From Pedobacter sp. PACM 27299 (lineage in GTDB: Bacteria > Bacteroidota > Bacteroidia > Sphingobacteriales > Sphingobacteriaceae), in contig NZ_CP012996.1 in assembly GCF_001412655.1 (NCBI RefSeq), positions 1,426,001 through 1,490,000 of the forward strand: DNA of 64,000 nucleotides, given 5' to 3'. This document shows, in pieces, positions 18,269 to 25,978 of the stretch (positions are counted from its first letter, which is position 1; every line of letters begins with the position of its first letter). The notes under the pieces are model-generated. The model was not told the DNA's origin, did no database searches, and was given only the letters and a program-made list of their open reading frames with translations. The position numbers and the translations under genes were made by a program.

Positions 18269-19111
18269 ATGAAAACCAGGGTATTACTGATGCTATTCGC
18301 TTTCTTCGGACAAATATTCAGTTCGGCTGCCCAGATCAGGGTAGAAAAAGAGGTTGATTATGCTCAGGAAAAAGGGAAGGTCAGTAACCAGCTGAATATC
18401 TATTATCCGGCGGATACGGTCGTTAAAAAAGGTGTGGTTATTTTCATTCATGGAGGATCCTGGAGCAGTGGTAAAAAGGAAACTTACTGGTGGCTGGGTA
18501 GAAATCTAGCACGTAAAGGACTGGTTGCAGTCCTCCTAAATTATGGATTAGCCCCCGATCAGGAATATCCACAAATGGCAGCTGATTGTGCTGCTGCAGT
18601 AACCTGGGTATCTAAAAATATCGTCCGTTACGGTGGAAATCCAGAAAGGCTATTCCTGATGGGACATTCTGCCGGTGGCCATCTTGCAGAACTGATCAAT
18701 GCAGATCCTCAGTATTTAAAAGCTGCAGGCTATCAAGGAAAAATTAAAGGGATGATCTTAAATGATGCTTTCGGCCTGGATATGAATGAATACCTGAGCA
18801 AGGCTGATCACGATGATAATTATTACAATTTCCTGCGCACGTTTACGGAAAATCCGGAAATATGGACCAAAGCCTCTCCACTAAATTATGTGCAGCAAAT
18901 CAAGAACCCTCATCTGATTTTTTACGGAGAAAAAACATATCCAGCGATACAAATACAATCAGAACGCATTCAAAAGCAGTTAACTGCAGAGCAGGTGCCG
19001 AGCTCGATCTATGTGATCAAGGGTAAAAAACACGTAGGCATGATTAGTCAGATGATCTTTGGAAGCAACCAACTGTACCAAAAGATTCTTGATTTTGTAG
19101 CAAAGAATTAA
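18269..19111 (+). CDS. Secreted alpha/beta hydrolase (esterase/lipase-like)
   Basis: A 280-residue protein with a signal peptide ending near SSAAQ (residue 22). It has the oxyanion motif HGGSW (61-65), the nucleophile elbow GHSAGG with S134, and a likely catalytic histidine in KGKKHVGM near the C-terminus, the pattern of BD-FAE/hormone-sensitive lipase-like esterases. It probably acts in the periplasm on an ester, possibly a carbohydrate ester. It starts 3 bp after the SDR stop. Confidence 0.82.
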   Translation: MKTRVLLMLFAFFGQIFSSAAQIRVEKEVDYAQEKGKVSNQLNIYYPADTVVKKGVVIFIHGGSWSSGKKETYWWLGRNLARKGLVAVLLNYGLAPDQEYPQMAADCAAAVTWVSKNIVRYGGNPERLFLMGHSAGGHLAELINADPQYLKAAGYQGKIKGMILNDAFGLDMNEYLSKADHDDNYYNFLRTFTENPEIWTKASPLNYVQQIKNPHLIFYGEKTYPAIQIQSERIQKQLTAEQVPSSIYVIKGKKHVGMISQMIFGSNQLYQKILDFVAKN

Positions 19112-19125
19112 TTTGCAGCAAAGCA

Positions 19126-20091
19126 CTAAAGGTCTTTAACTGAATCTCCTGAATCCGATGGTGCTATTGCTCCGATTTTGGAAAGATCAATGGTAGTTCT
19201 GCCATTGCCATCTTTGGAAAAAATATTTGAAAATTTAGCATCATGCAAAATGTCTTCATCGCGGTAAGAAGTTCTCGTGTGTACAGTTTGCGAAAATGTA
19301 TCATCAAAAGCTTTCAGTAAAACCAGAATTTCTACTTCTGCATTGGCAAGATCCTGGGCTGTTTTCTGGAAAATCGGACTGTGCTCATCAATGGGATGAA
19401 CCACCGTCCAGCTTAAGGTCAGCAGACCAATTTTCGCTCTTTCCAATTCCAGTGGATAAAATCTGCGTGAGACCTTTCCATTGACGGTTTCATTGTAAGA
19501 CAATACGACCTGTACTTCAATCTCTATCAGCTGGTTGTTTCGTAAATTGGCCAGTCTGAACATGAGCCCTTTGCCTTCCTTATAAGGCGCAATCACCATT
19601 TTATCACTGTAAATGATCTTGGCATTAGGTCTGGAAAAACGGCCATACAATAGGCCTGTCGCCAATGCAAAAGCCAGCAGTCCCAGCATCGACTCAAAAG
19701 CGGCCACGCAGCTCGTGATAAAACCATCCGGACTAATGTGTCCATACCCCACGGTAGAAATCGTTTGTGCGGAAAAGAAGAACGCATCAAAAAAATGATC
19801 TCTGGGATTGATTCCACTAGCACCCTGTAAATGTTCGATGCCAATCCACACATAGATCAAGGCGAAAAACGTGTTCACCAACAGGTAAACAATCAGGATG
19901 ATCAGCAGAAACTTTTTCCAGGACATGGAAATCAGCCAGTTATAGGTGTCGGCAGTTCGGAACAATGGAAGTCCAGTTCTTTTGATATTAGAACTGCCAT
20001 CAGCATTCATTAACCTTTGATTCGCGGTAACCGGTTGGTTACCAAATCCTAAATCGTCGTCGATTTGTGATTTCCGTTTAAATAATGCCAT
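19126..20091 (-). CDS. Inward-rectifier (Kir-type) potassium channel
   Basis: A 321-residue KirBac-like channel. TM1 lies at about 61-82, the selectivity filter TVGYG at 113-117, TM2 at about 125-147, followed by the immunoglobulin-like cytoplasmic Kir domain of ~150 residues (FRLANLRNNQLIEIEVQVVLSY, WTVVHPIDEHSP). It should conduct K+ across the inner membrane as a tetramer. It is monocistronic, convergent with the esterase and divergent from the trp operon. Confidence 0.9.
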   Translation of the reverse strand: MALFKRKSQIDDDLGFGNQPVTANQRLMNADGSSNIKRTGLPLFRTADTYNWLISMSWKKFLLIILIVYLLVNTFFALIYVWIGIEHLQGASGINPRDHFFDAFFFSAQTISTVGYGHISPDGFITSCVAAFESMLGLLAFALATGLLYGRFSRPNAKIIYSDKMVIAPYKEGKGLMFRLANLRNNQLIEIEVQVVLSYNETVNGKVSRRFYPLELERAKIGLLTLSWTVVHPIDEHSPIFQKTAQDLANAEVEILVLLKAFDDTFSQTVHTRTSYRDEDILHDAKFSNIFSKDGNGRTTIDLSKIGAIAPSDSGDSVKDL

Positions 20092-20116
20092 AATTCCTTA
20101 CTAATTTTAAGAAAAA

Positions 20117-20148
20117 TTTTGCAATTATTAAAAACTATTACATCTTTG
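20117..20148 (+). promoter_or_regulatory. Promoter of the trp operon
   Basis: TTTTG (20117-20121) and, after 19 bp, CATCTTTG (20141-20148), one base off TAnnTTTG. The leader peptide ATG begins only 6 nt after the -7 box, so the leader mRNA would start at or just before its first codon. Confidence 0.6.
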
Positions 20149-20154
20149 CTTTAG

Positions 20155-20208
20155 ATGATACAAACAAACGTACTTAATCTTTGGTGGTGGCGCAACGCAT
20201 TAGCGTAG
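20155..20208 (+). CDS. trpL: trp leader peptide with three consecutive Trp codons
   Basis: The 17-codon ORF MIQTNVLNLWWWRNALA has three TGG codons in a row at 20182-20190 and ends in TAG at 20206-20208. It sits between the promoter and a terminator hairpin in front of trpD. In the classic attenuation model a ribosome that stalls at the Trp codons when charged tRNA-Trp is scarce leaves the pairing region 20210-20216 free to form the antiterminator. The chance of a WWW triplet in so short an ORF just before trp genes is very small. Too short to be listed by ordinary gene callers. Confidence 0.9.
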   Translation: MIQTNVLNLWWWRNALA

Positions 20209-20209
20209 T

Positions 20210-20279
20210 GTAACCCCCTGTCTGAACGTTTTATTTACATAAAAATATTTTGAGGGTTGCTATTAAGGCAGCCTTTTTT
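20210..20279 (+). promoter_or_regulatory. trp attenuator: antiterminator and terminator
   Basis: Two exclusive pairings are visible. Terminator: GGTTGC (20255-20260) with GCAGCC (20268-20273), then six T (20274-20279). Antiterminator: GTAACCC (20210-20216) with GGGTTGC (20254-20260), a 7-bp helix that uses the same bases as the terminator's 5' arm. The leader stop codon is two bases before the antiterminator arm, so a ribosome at the stop would cover it and allow termination when Trp is plentiful. Confidence 0.88.
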
Positions 20280-20290
20280 GTTTTATACCC

Positions 20291-21277
20291 ATGAAGAAAA
20301 TACTAAACCACTTATTTGAAAACAAGACCTTCAGCAGAGCTGAAGCGCAAAGAATATTGACCGCTATTGCTTTAGGTGAGTTTAATACTTCACAGATTGC
20401 GGCGTTTATTACGGCCTATGGCATGCGTAACATTACGGTGGAAGAGCTGCAGGGATTCAGAGATGCGATGTTGGAGTTATGTGTCAAACTTGATTTCTCC
20501 GACTATGAGCTGGTTGATCTTTGTGGGACTGGTGGTGATGGTAAAGATACCTTTAACATCTCTACACTCGCTTCTTTCGTCGTTGCTGGTGCTGGCCATA
20601 AAGTGGCAAAACATGGTAATTATGGCGTGTCTTCCGGTTGTGGTTCTTCTAATGTGATCGAGTATCTGGGCTATAAATTTACAAGCGATCCTGATACATT
20701 AAAGAGAAGCCTGGATACTTCAGGAATTTGCTTTATTCATGCACCATTGTTCAATCCCGCGATGAAAACGGTAGCTCCAATTCGTAAAGAGCTTGGCGTA
20801 AAAACATTCTTCAATATGCTTGGCCCAATGTGTAATCCGGCACAGCCGAAAAATCAATTGGTAGGTGTGTTTAGTCTGGAATTAGCGCGTTTATATGCTT
20901 ACTTATATCAGGATACCGATAAAAACTATACTATTCTTCATGCGGTGAATGGTTTTGATGAAGTTTCCTTGACCTGCGATTATAAAGTCTTCAATAAAAA
21001 GGGAGAAGCCTTAGTAAAGGTATCAGATATTGGTTTTGAAGAGATGGATGAGGCGCTGATAAAAGGCGGAGATACCGTGGTCTCTTCTGCGGAAATATTT
21101 ATGAACGTATTAAACGGAGCAGGAACAGATGCACAGCACAATGTGGTCTTATGTAATGCAGCCCTGGCTATTCAAACCATCAGCGATACTAAATCTTTTG
21201 CCGATTGTTTCTATGAAGCCGAAGAATCATTGTTCAGTAAAAACGCGTTGAAACGCTTTAAAAGCCTGATTGGGTAA
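20291..21277 (+). CDS. trpD: Anthranilate phosphoribosyltransferase
   Basis: A 328-residue TrpD that joins anthranilate to PRPP, the second step of tryptophan synthesis. The PRPP and metal-binding glycine-rich motif GTGGDGKDTFNISTLASF is at about residues 80-97, with KHGNYGVSSGCGSSNVIE next. It is the first structural gene after the attenuator. No trpE, trpG or trpC is present here, so the early and indole-glycerol-phosphate steps must be encoded elsewhere. Overlaps trpF by one base (TAATG). Confidence 0.95.
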   Translation: MKKILNHLFENKTFSRAEAQRILTAIALGEFNTSQIAAFITAYGMRNITVEELQGFRDAMLELCVKLDFSDYELVDLCGTGGDGKDTFNISTLASFVVAGAGHKVAKHGNYGVSSGCGSSNVIEYLGYKFTSDPDTLKRSLDTSGICFIHAPLFNPAMKTVAPIRKELGVKTFFNMLGPMCNPAQPKNQLVGVFSLELARLYAYLYQDTDKNYTILHAVNGFDEVSLTCDYKVFNKKGEALVKVSDIGFEEMDEALIKGGDTVVSSAEIFMNVLNGAGTDAQHNVVLCNAALAIQTISDTKSFADCFYEAEESLFSKNALKRFKSLIG

Positions 21278-21996
21278 TGAGTACTCCGCAATTGAAAATA
21301 TGTGGGATGTTACATCCTGAAAACCTCAGGGAGGTTGCGGCTCTACAGCCAGATTACCTGGGTTTCATCTTTTTTAAAGGCTCTAAAAGATATGCCGGCG
21401 ACGTGTTACCGGAAGTATTGGCAGCCTTACCTGAAAACATAAAGAGAACTGGCGTTTTTGTGAATGAAACTCTGGAAACAGTGCTCAGCCTAGTTGATAA
21501 ATACCAACTAAATGCGCTGCAGTTACATGGTGCAGAAAGTCCGGAATATTGCAGGGAGTTGAAAGTTAGGTTAAGCGAAATGATGGCATCAGATTCAGCT
21601 GAGCCAAATGCAAATTCAATAGCTGTAAGAACAAAAGCAAGTGAAAAAACTGAAACAATTGGAAAAGTACAGCTGATCAAAGCTTTTGGTATCAGCGAGG
21701 CTTTTGATTTTAGTCGGTTGAATCTATACTTAGGAACTGTAGATTACTTTTTATTTGATACACAGACCCCGGATCATGGCGGTTCAGGCAAAAAGTTTGA
21801 TTGGCAGCTCCTGACAAACTATACCCTGGATCTACCTTACTTTTTAAGCGGTGGAATAGGTGTTGAAAGTGCAGAAATGTTGAATAGCATTGTAGACCAC
21901 AGGCTGTTTGCTATTGATGTAAATAGCAAGTTTGAAATAGAACCAGGGTTAAAAGACCTGGAACAACTGAAAGTATTTAAAAGCAAATTGTTATAA
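21277..21996 (+). CDS. trpF: Phosphoribosylanthranilate isomerase with an internal insertion
   Basis: A 239-residue TrpF, about 30 longer than usual. It shows the N-terminal LKICGM with the catalytic cysteine, LGFIFFKGSKRY, GVFVNET, LQLHG, and the phosphate-binding end FLSGGIGVES. The extra length is in a polar stretch at roughly residues 97-128 (from MMASDSAEPNANS to SEKTETIG), between the LQLHG strand and LIKAFGI. The insertion is rich in S, A, E and looks like a flexible loop. Co-transcribed with trpD. Confidence 0.93.
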   Translation: MSTPQLKICGMLHPENLREVAALQPDYLGFIFFKGSKRYAGDVLPEVLAALPENIKRTGVFVNETLETVLSLVDKYQLNALQLHGAESPEYCRELKVRLSEMMASDSAEPNANSIAVRTKASEKTETIGKVQLIKAFGISEAFDFSRLNLYLGTVDYFLFDTQTPDHGGSGKKFDWQLLTNYTLDLPYFLSGGIGVESAEMLNSIVDHRLFAIDVNSKFEIEPGLKDLEQLKVFKSKLL

Positions 21997-22112
21997 ACTG
22001 ATGCCCTAATTAATACATTAAATAAAGGCCAGTTAACCCATAAAAATGATCCTGGATCATATCTGTAATTAAAAATGAGGTCAGGATCAATAAAAGAAAT
22101 AAGAACAAGATT

Positions 22113-23294
22113 ATGAACTATTTTGTAAACGAAAAGGGATACTTTGGAGATTTTGGAGGAGCGTACATCCCTGAAATGCTGTATCCTAATGTAGAGGAGT
22201 TAAGAACCAGATACCTGGAAATTATCGCTGATGAAGGCTTTCAAAAGGAGTTTCATCAACTGTTAAAAGACTATGTCGGCAGGCCTTCGCCATTGTACCT
22301 GGCAAAACGCTTATCTGAAAAGTATGGAACCAATATCTTTTTGAAAAGAGAAGATTTGAACCATACCGGAGCACATAAAATCAACAATACCATTGGTCAG
22401 ATTTTAATGGCAGAGCGTTTAGGAAAAAAACGCATCATTGCAGAAACCGGCGCAGGACAGCATGGTGTAGCCACCGCTACTGTATGTGCGTTACGCGGAC
22501 TGGAATGTGTAGTTTATATGGGCGAAATTGACATCCAGCGTCAGGCACCAAACGTGGCCAGAATGAAAATGCTGGGTGCAAGGGTGGTTCCTGCTACTTC
22601 TGGCAGTAAAACATTGAAAGACGCGACAAATGAGGCCATGCGCGACTGGATTAATAATCCAATCGATACCCATTATATCATCGGATCTGTAGTTGGCCCA
22701 CATCCTTATCCCGATATGGTGGCTACTTTTCAATCGATCATTTCGGAAGAAACAAAAAAACAATTATTGGAGCAGACCGGTAATGATCAGCCTGATTACG
22801 TATTGGCATGTGTAGGTGGTGGAAGCAATGCCATGGGGATGTTCTATCATTTCATTAACGATGAAAACGTAAAATTGATCGCAATTGAAGCTGCCGGAAA
22901 AGGGGTAGACAGCGGACATTCTGCAGCAACCACTGCTTTAGGGAAAGAAGGTGTATTACATGGGAGCAGAAGCATTCTGATGCAAACAGAAGACGGACAG
23001 GTGATTGAACCTTATTCTGTGTCTGCAGGTTTGGATTATCCTGGTGTTGGCCCTCAGCATGCGCATTTGTTCAAGACCCATAGAGGTCAGTACGTTTCCG
23101 TAACGGACGATGAAGCTTTACAAGCAGGTTTGTTATTGACACAATTGGAAGGAATTATTCCTGCAATTGAAAGTGCACACGCCCTGGCATATTTAGAGAA
23201 AATGGAGTTTACAGGTAAAGAAAATGTAGTGATTTGTTTGTCCGGAAGGGGAGATAAAGACATGGATACCTATATGAAGTATTTTGGATTATAA
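22113..23294 (+). CDS. trpB: Tryptophan synthase beta subunit
   Basis: A 393-residue TrpB1-type subunit that condenses indole with serine. The PLP lysine is K89 in NHTGAHKIN, the phosphate loop is GGGSNAMG, and [10 protein letters not shown] ends the protein. It follows trpF by 116 bp. This spacer holds an inverted repeat (22048-22055 with 22083-22090) but no obvious new promoter, so it is probably read from the trp promoter. Confidence 0.96.
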   Translation: MNYFVNEKGYFGDFGGAYIPEMLYPNVEELRTRYLEIIADEGFQKEFHQLLKDYVGRPSPLYLAKRLSEKYGTNIFLKREDLNHTGAHKINNTIGQILMAERLGKKRIIAETGAGQHGVATATVCALRGLECVVYMGEIDIQRQAPNVARMKMLGARVVPATSGSKTLKDATNEAMRDWINNPIDTHYIIGSVVGPHPYPDMVATFQSIISEETKKQLLEQTGNDQPDYVLACVGGGSNAMGMFYHFINDENVKLIAIEAAGKGVDSGHSAATTALGKEGVLHGSRSILMQTEDGQVIEPYSVSAGLDYPGVGPQHAHLFKTHRGQYVSVTDDEALQAGLLLTQLEGIIPAIESAHALAYLEKMEFTGKENVVICLSGRGDKDMDTYMKYFGL

Positions 23295-23302
23295 GAACAG
23301 CA

Positions 23303-24070
23303 ATGAATAGAATTAATAAGTTATTTCAAGAGAAAAAAAACATACTATCCATCTATTATACTGCGGGTTACCCGAACTTAGGGGATACAGTGGCCATTGC
23401 AGAGGAGCTGGAAAGATCTGGTGCAGACCTATTGGAAATCGGATTTCCATACTCAGATCCTGTTGCCGATGGACCAGTGATTCAAGCCAGCAGTAAAGCG
23501 GCTTTAGATGCAGGAATGACGCTTAAATTGTTATTTGAGCAATTGAAAGACCTGCGTAAAACTGTGAGTATCCCTGTTTTATTAATGGGATACGTCAATC
23601 CTCTATTACAATATGGCGTAGCTAACTTTTGCAAATCATGTGCAGAAGTAGGAGTAGACGGCTGTATTGTTCCTGACCTTCCAATGGCGGAATACGAAGA
23701 ATTATATGCAGAAGATTTTAAAGCACAGGGCTTAACCAATATCTTCCTGGTTACGCCTCAGACTGCGCCGGAAAGAATTCAAAAGATCGATGGTTTAAGC
23801 AATGGCTTCATCTACCTGCTGTCGTCATCTGCAACCACCGGACAAAATTTAAGCGTATCAGAAGGTACAGAAGCTTATTTCTCCAGAATTGCAGATTTAA
23901 AGCTAAAGAACCCAACTATGATTGGTTTCGGCATCAGCAGCAAAGAAACTTTTGATAAAGCTTGTCAGTATGCTAACGGAGCCATCATCGGGACTGCCTT
24001 TGTGAAAAGCCTGAAAGCCGATGATGTATCCGGTAGTGTAAAAGAATTTATGAAAACATTTAAGCCGTAA
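23303..24070 (+). CDS. trpA: Tryptophan synthase alpha subunit
   Basis: A 255-residue TrpA that splits indole-3-glycerol phosphate and channels indole to TrpB. Catalytic E45 and D56 are visible in LEIGFPYSDPVADGP, and the phosphate-binding loop IGFGISSKET is near residue 212. It follows trpB by 8 bp. Its last 11 bases overlap the 3' end of the convergent nhaA gene and no intrinsic terminator separates them. Confidence 0.96.
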   Translation: MNRINKLFQEKKNILSIYYTAGYPNLGDTVAIAEELERSGADLLEIGFPYSDPVADGPVIQASSKAALDAGMTLKLLFEQLKDLRKTVSIPVLLMGYVNPLLQYGVANFCKSCAEVGVDGCIVPDLPMAEYEELYAEDFKAQGLTNIFLVTPQTAPERIQKIDGLSNGFIYLLSSSATTGQNLSVSEGTEAYFSRIADLKLKNPTMIGFGISSKETFDKACQYANGAIIGTAFVKSLKADDVSGSVKEFMKTFKP

Positions 24071-25241
24071 GCGCTTTCTTTTTGTGGATGGATTTCAGGT
24101 AGATAAAACCTGCTAATCCAGCAATTATGGAGGCACAGAGGATGGCAAATTTGGCCTCCGTCACGTGCATCTCGTCGCTGAAAGACAATAGGGAAATAAA
24201 GATCGACATGGTAAAACCGATTCCGGCAAGCATCCCCAATCCGATGATGTGCTTCCAACCGGATCTGGAAGGTAAAGTCCCTAGTTTGAGCTTTACCGCC
24301 ACCCATGAAAATAAAGTCACCCCTATTGTTTTTCCGACAAATAAGCCCAGGATAATTCCCATTCCAAGCGGCGAAACCAATCCACCTAACATCTCTTTCT
24401 GAAAAGTAATGTTTGTATTTGCCAGGGCAAAGATGGGCATGATAAAGTAATTTACCGGGCCGTTTAACAGGTGTTCAAGTTTTTCCAGCGGAGATTCAAT
24501 ATTTGTCTTGTTGCAAGGAATAGTGAAAGCTAATAATACCCCTGCAATAGTCGCATGAATACCGGAATGATGGATAAAATACCAAAGGAAGACACCTGGA
24601 ATCAGGTAAAAATATAAGGCTTTTAAGTTCAGATAATTGAACAGGAATAAGACGGCCAACACGCCTGCCGCCATTAATAAGTAATCAAAATGAACCTCAC
24701 TGGTGTAAAAAACGGCAATCACCAGAATGGCACCAAGGTCATCTACGATGGCTAAGGCTGCTAAAAATACTTTTAAAGAGGTAGGTACGCTCTTGCCCAG
24801 CATAGAAATAATGGCCAGTGCAAAGGCAATATCAGTAGCCATTGGAATACCCCATCCACTCGCAGTAGGAGATCCTGTATTGAATGCAAAGTAAATTCCA
24901 GCGGGAACCAGCATTCCACCTAATGCAGCAATAACAGGTAAAGAGGCTTTCTTCAAAGAGGACAGCTCTCCTTCCAGTAGTTCTCTTTTGATCTCCAGAC
25001 CTACCAAGAGGAAAAATACAGCCATTAAAGCATCATTGATCCATGCAGATACGGTATAAGAGATGCTGGTGCTGCCAAAATTAATGCCTAATTCGGTAGT
25101 CAGCAGATTTGCAAATCCTGTACTAAAAGAGGAGTTTGCGATAAATAAAGAGATTGCTACACAAACCAGCAGGATAACTCCCCCAATTTGTCCGGAACGG
25201 AAAAAATCCCTGAATGCTTGTAAATTTAATAGTTTCGCCAT
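24060..25241 (-). CDS. nhaA: Na+/H+ antiporter NhaA
   Basis: A 393-residue NhaA with about 12 transmembrane helices. The ion-binding aspartate pair is D167-D168 (IVDDLGAI) and the unwound-helix motif PMATDIAFALAI carries D137; GLEIKRELLEGEL near residue 81 is also diagnostic. It exports Na+ in exchange for H+ at the inner membrane and supports pH and salt homeostasis. A complete promoter lies directly before the ATG. Confidence 0.95.
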   Translation of the reverse strand: MAKLLNLQAFRDFFRSGQIGGVILLVCVAISLFIANSSFSTGFANLLTTELGINFGSTSISYTVSAWINDALMAVFFLLVGLEIKRELLEGELSSLKKASLPVIAALGGMLVPAGIYFAFNTGSPTASGWGIPMATDIAFALAIISMLGKSVPTSLKVFLAALAIVDDLGAILVIAVFYTSEVHFDYLLMAAGVLAVLFLFNYLNLKALYFYLIPGVFLWYFIHHSGIHATIAGVLLAFTIPCNKTNIESPLEKLEHLLNGPVNYFIMPIFALANTNITFQKEMLGGLVSPLGMGIILGLFVGKTIGVTLFSWVAVKLKLGTLPSRSGWKHIIGLGMLAGIGFTMSIFISLLSFSDEMHVTEAKFAILCASIIAGLAGFIYLKSIHKKKALTA

Positions 25242-25245
25242 GTGC

Positions 25246-25276
25246 TAAAGATAAGATTCGAGCTGGAGTTAGGCAA
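25246..25276 (-). promoter_or_regulatory. nhaA promoter abutting the start codon
   Basis: On the minus strand TTG (25274-25276), exactly 20 bp, TATCTTTA (25246-25253), then 4 nt to the ATG at 25241. The -7 box is the same TATCTTTA as at suf. The geometry predicts a leaderless mRNA. Confidence 0.6.
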
Positions 25277-25280
25277 CAGT

Positions 25281-25901
25281 TTAAAGGAGACTTTCCAGAT
25301 CGCCTTTACCTTCACGGATAATTTCAAAGGTTCCGGAAGTACAATCTACTACTGTAGAAGGTTCATTATCACCGTAACCACCATCAATTACCAGATCCAC
25401 ACTGTCTTCATATTTTTCATGGATTAATTCCGGATCTGTAGAATATTCAATCACTTCATCATCGTCCCTAATAGAGGTCGATAAAATCGGGTTTCCCAGC
25501 ATTTTCACAATTTCTCTGGCAATGTCATTGTCCGGTACCCTGATCCCTACTGTTTTCTTTTTAGAACTCAGTAGCTTGGGCACATTGTTGCTCGCATTGA
25601 AAATGAAAGTAAAGGGGCCGGGAAGGGCTTTCTTCAAGACCCTGAAAGTAGCGGTATCTATCGGTTTGACGTAATCTGAGATGTGTCTCAAATCAGAGCA
25701 GATGAACGAGAAATTAGCCTTCTCAGGCTTGATGCCACGTAGTCGACAAATTTTCTCTACTGCTTTTTGATTGGTAATGTCGCAGCCTAATCCATAAATA
25801 GTATCGGTGGGATAAATGATGATGCCTCCTTTTTTCAAGACTTCAACAACTTCTTCAATTGCCTTGGGATTTGGATTTTCAGGATAGATTTTTATGAGCA
25901 T
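25281..25901 (-). CDS. L-threonylcarbamoyladenylate synthase-like (Sua5/YciO/YrdC)
   Basis: A 206-residue YrdC-domain protein. The N-terminal GGIIIYPTDTIYGLGCDI, KAVEKICRLRGIKPEKANFSF and the segment LPGPFTFIF are characteristic. Sua5/YrdC enzymes make threonylcarbamoyl-AMP for the t6A modification of tRNA; this length without a C-terminal Sua5 domain is also found in the YciO branch, whose role is less clear. The ATG lies at the edge of a perfect 16-bp palindrome (25901-25916). Confidence 0.85.
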   Translation of the reverse strand: MLIKIYPENPNPKAIEEVVEVLKKGGIIIYPTDTIYGLGCDITNQKAVEKICRLRGIKPEKANFSFICSDLRHISDYVKPIDTATFRVLKKALPGPFTFIFNASNNVPKLLSSKKKTVGIRVPDNDIAREIVKMLGNPILSTSIRDDDEVIEYSTDPELIHEKYEDSVDLVIDGGYGDNEPSTVVDCTSGTFEIIREGKGDLESLL

Positions 25902-25916
25902 GTGTAAATTTACACA
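25901..25916. promoter_or_regulatory. Perfect 16-bp palindrome at the YrdC-type gene start
   Basis: TGTGTAAATTTACACA is fully self-complementary and includes TAAATTTA, one base off a -7 box, 3 nt before the ATG of the minus-strand gene. It could be an operator covering the promoter; no regulator is assigned. Confidence 0.4.
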
Positions 25917-25978
25917 ATCTTTATACCGATTTTGGTTTATTGTTGTTGTAATGGTATGTTTTCATTAAATTATCCTTT

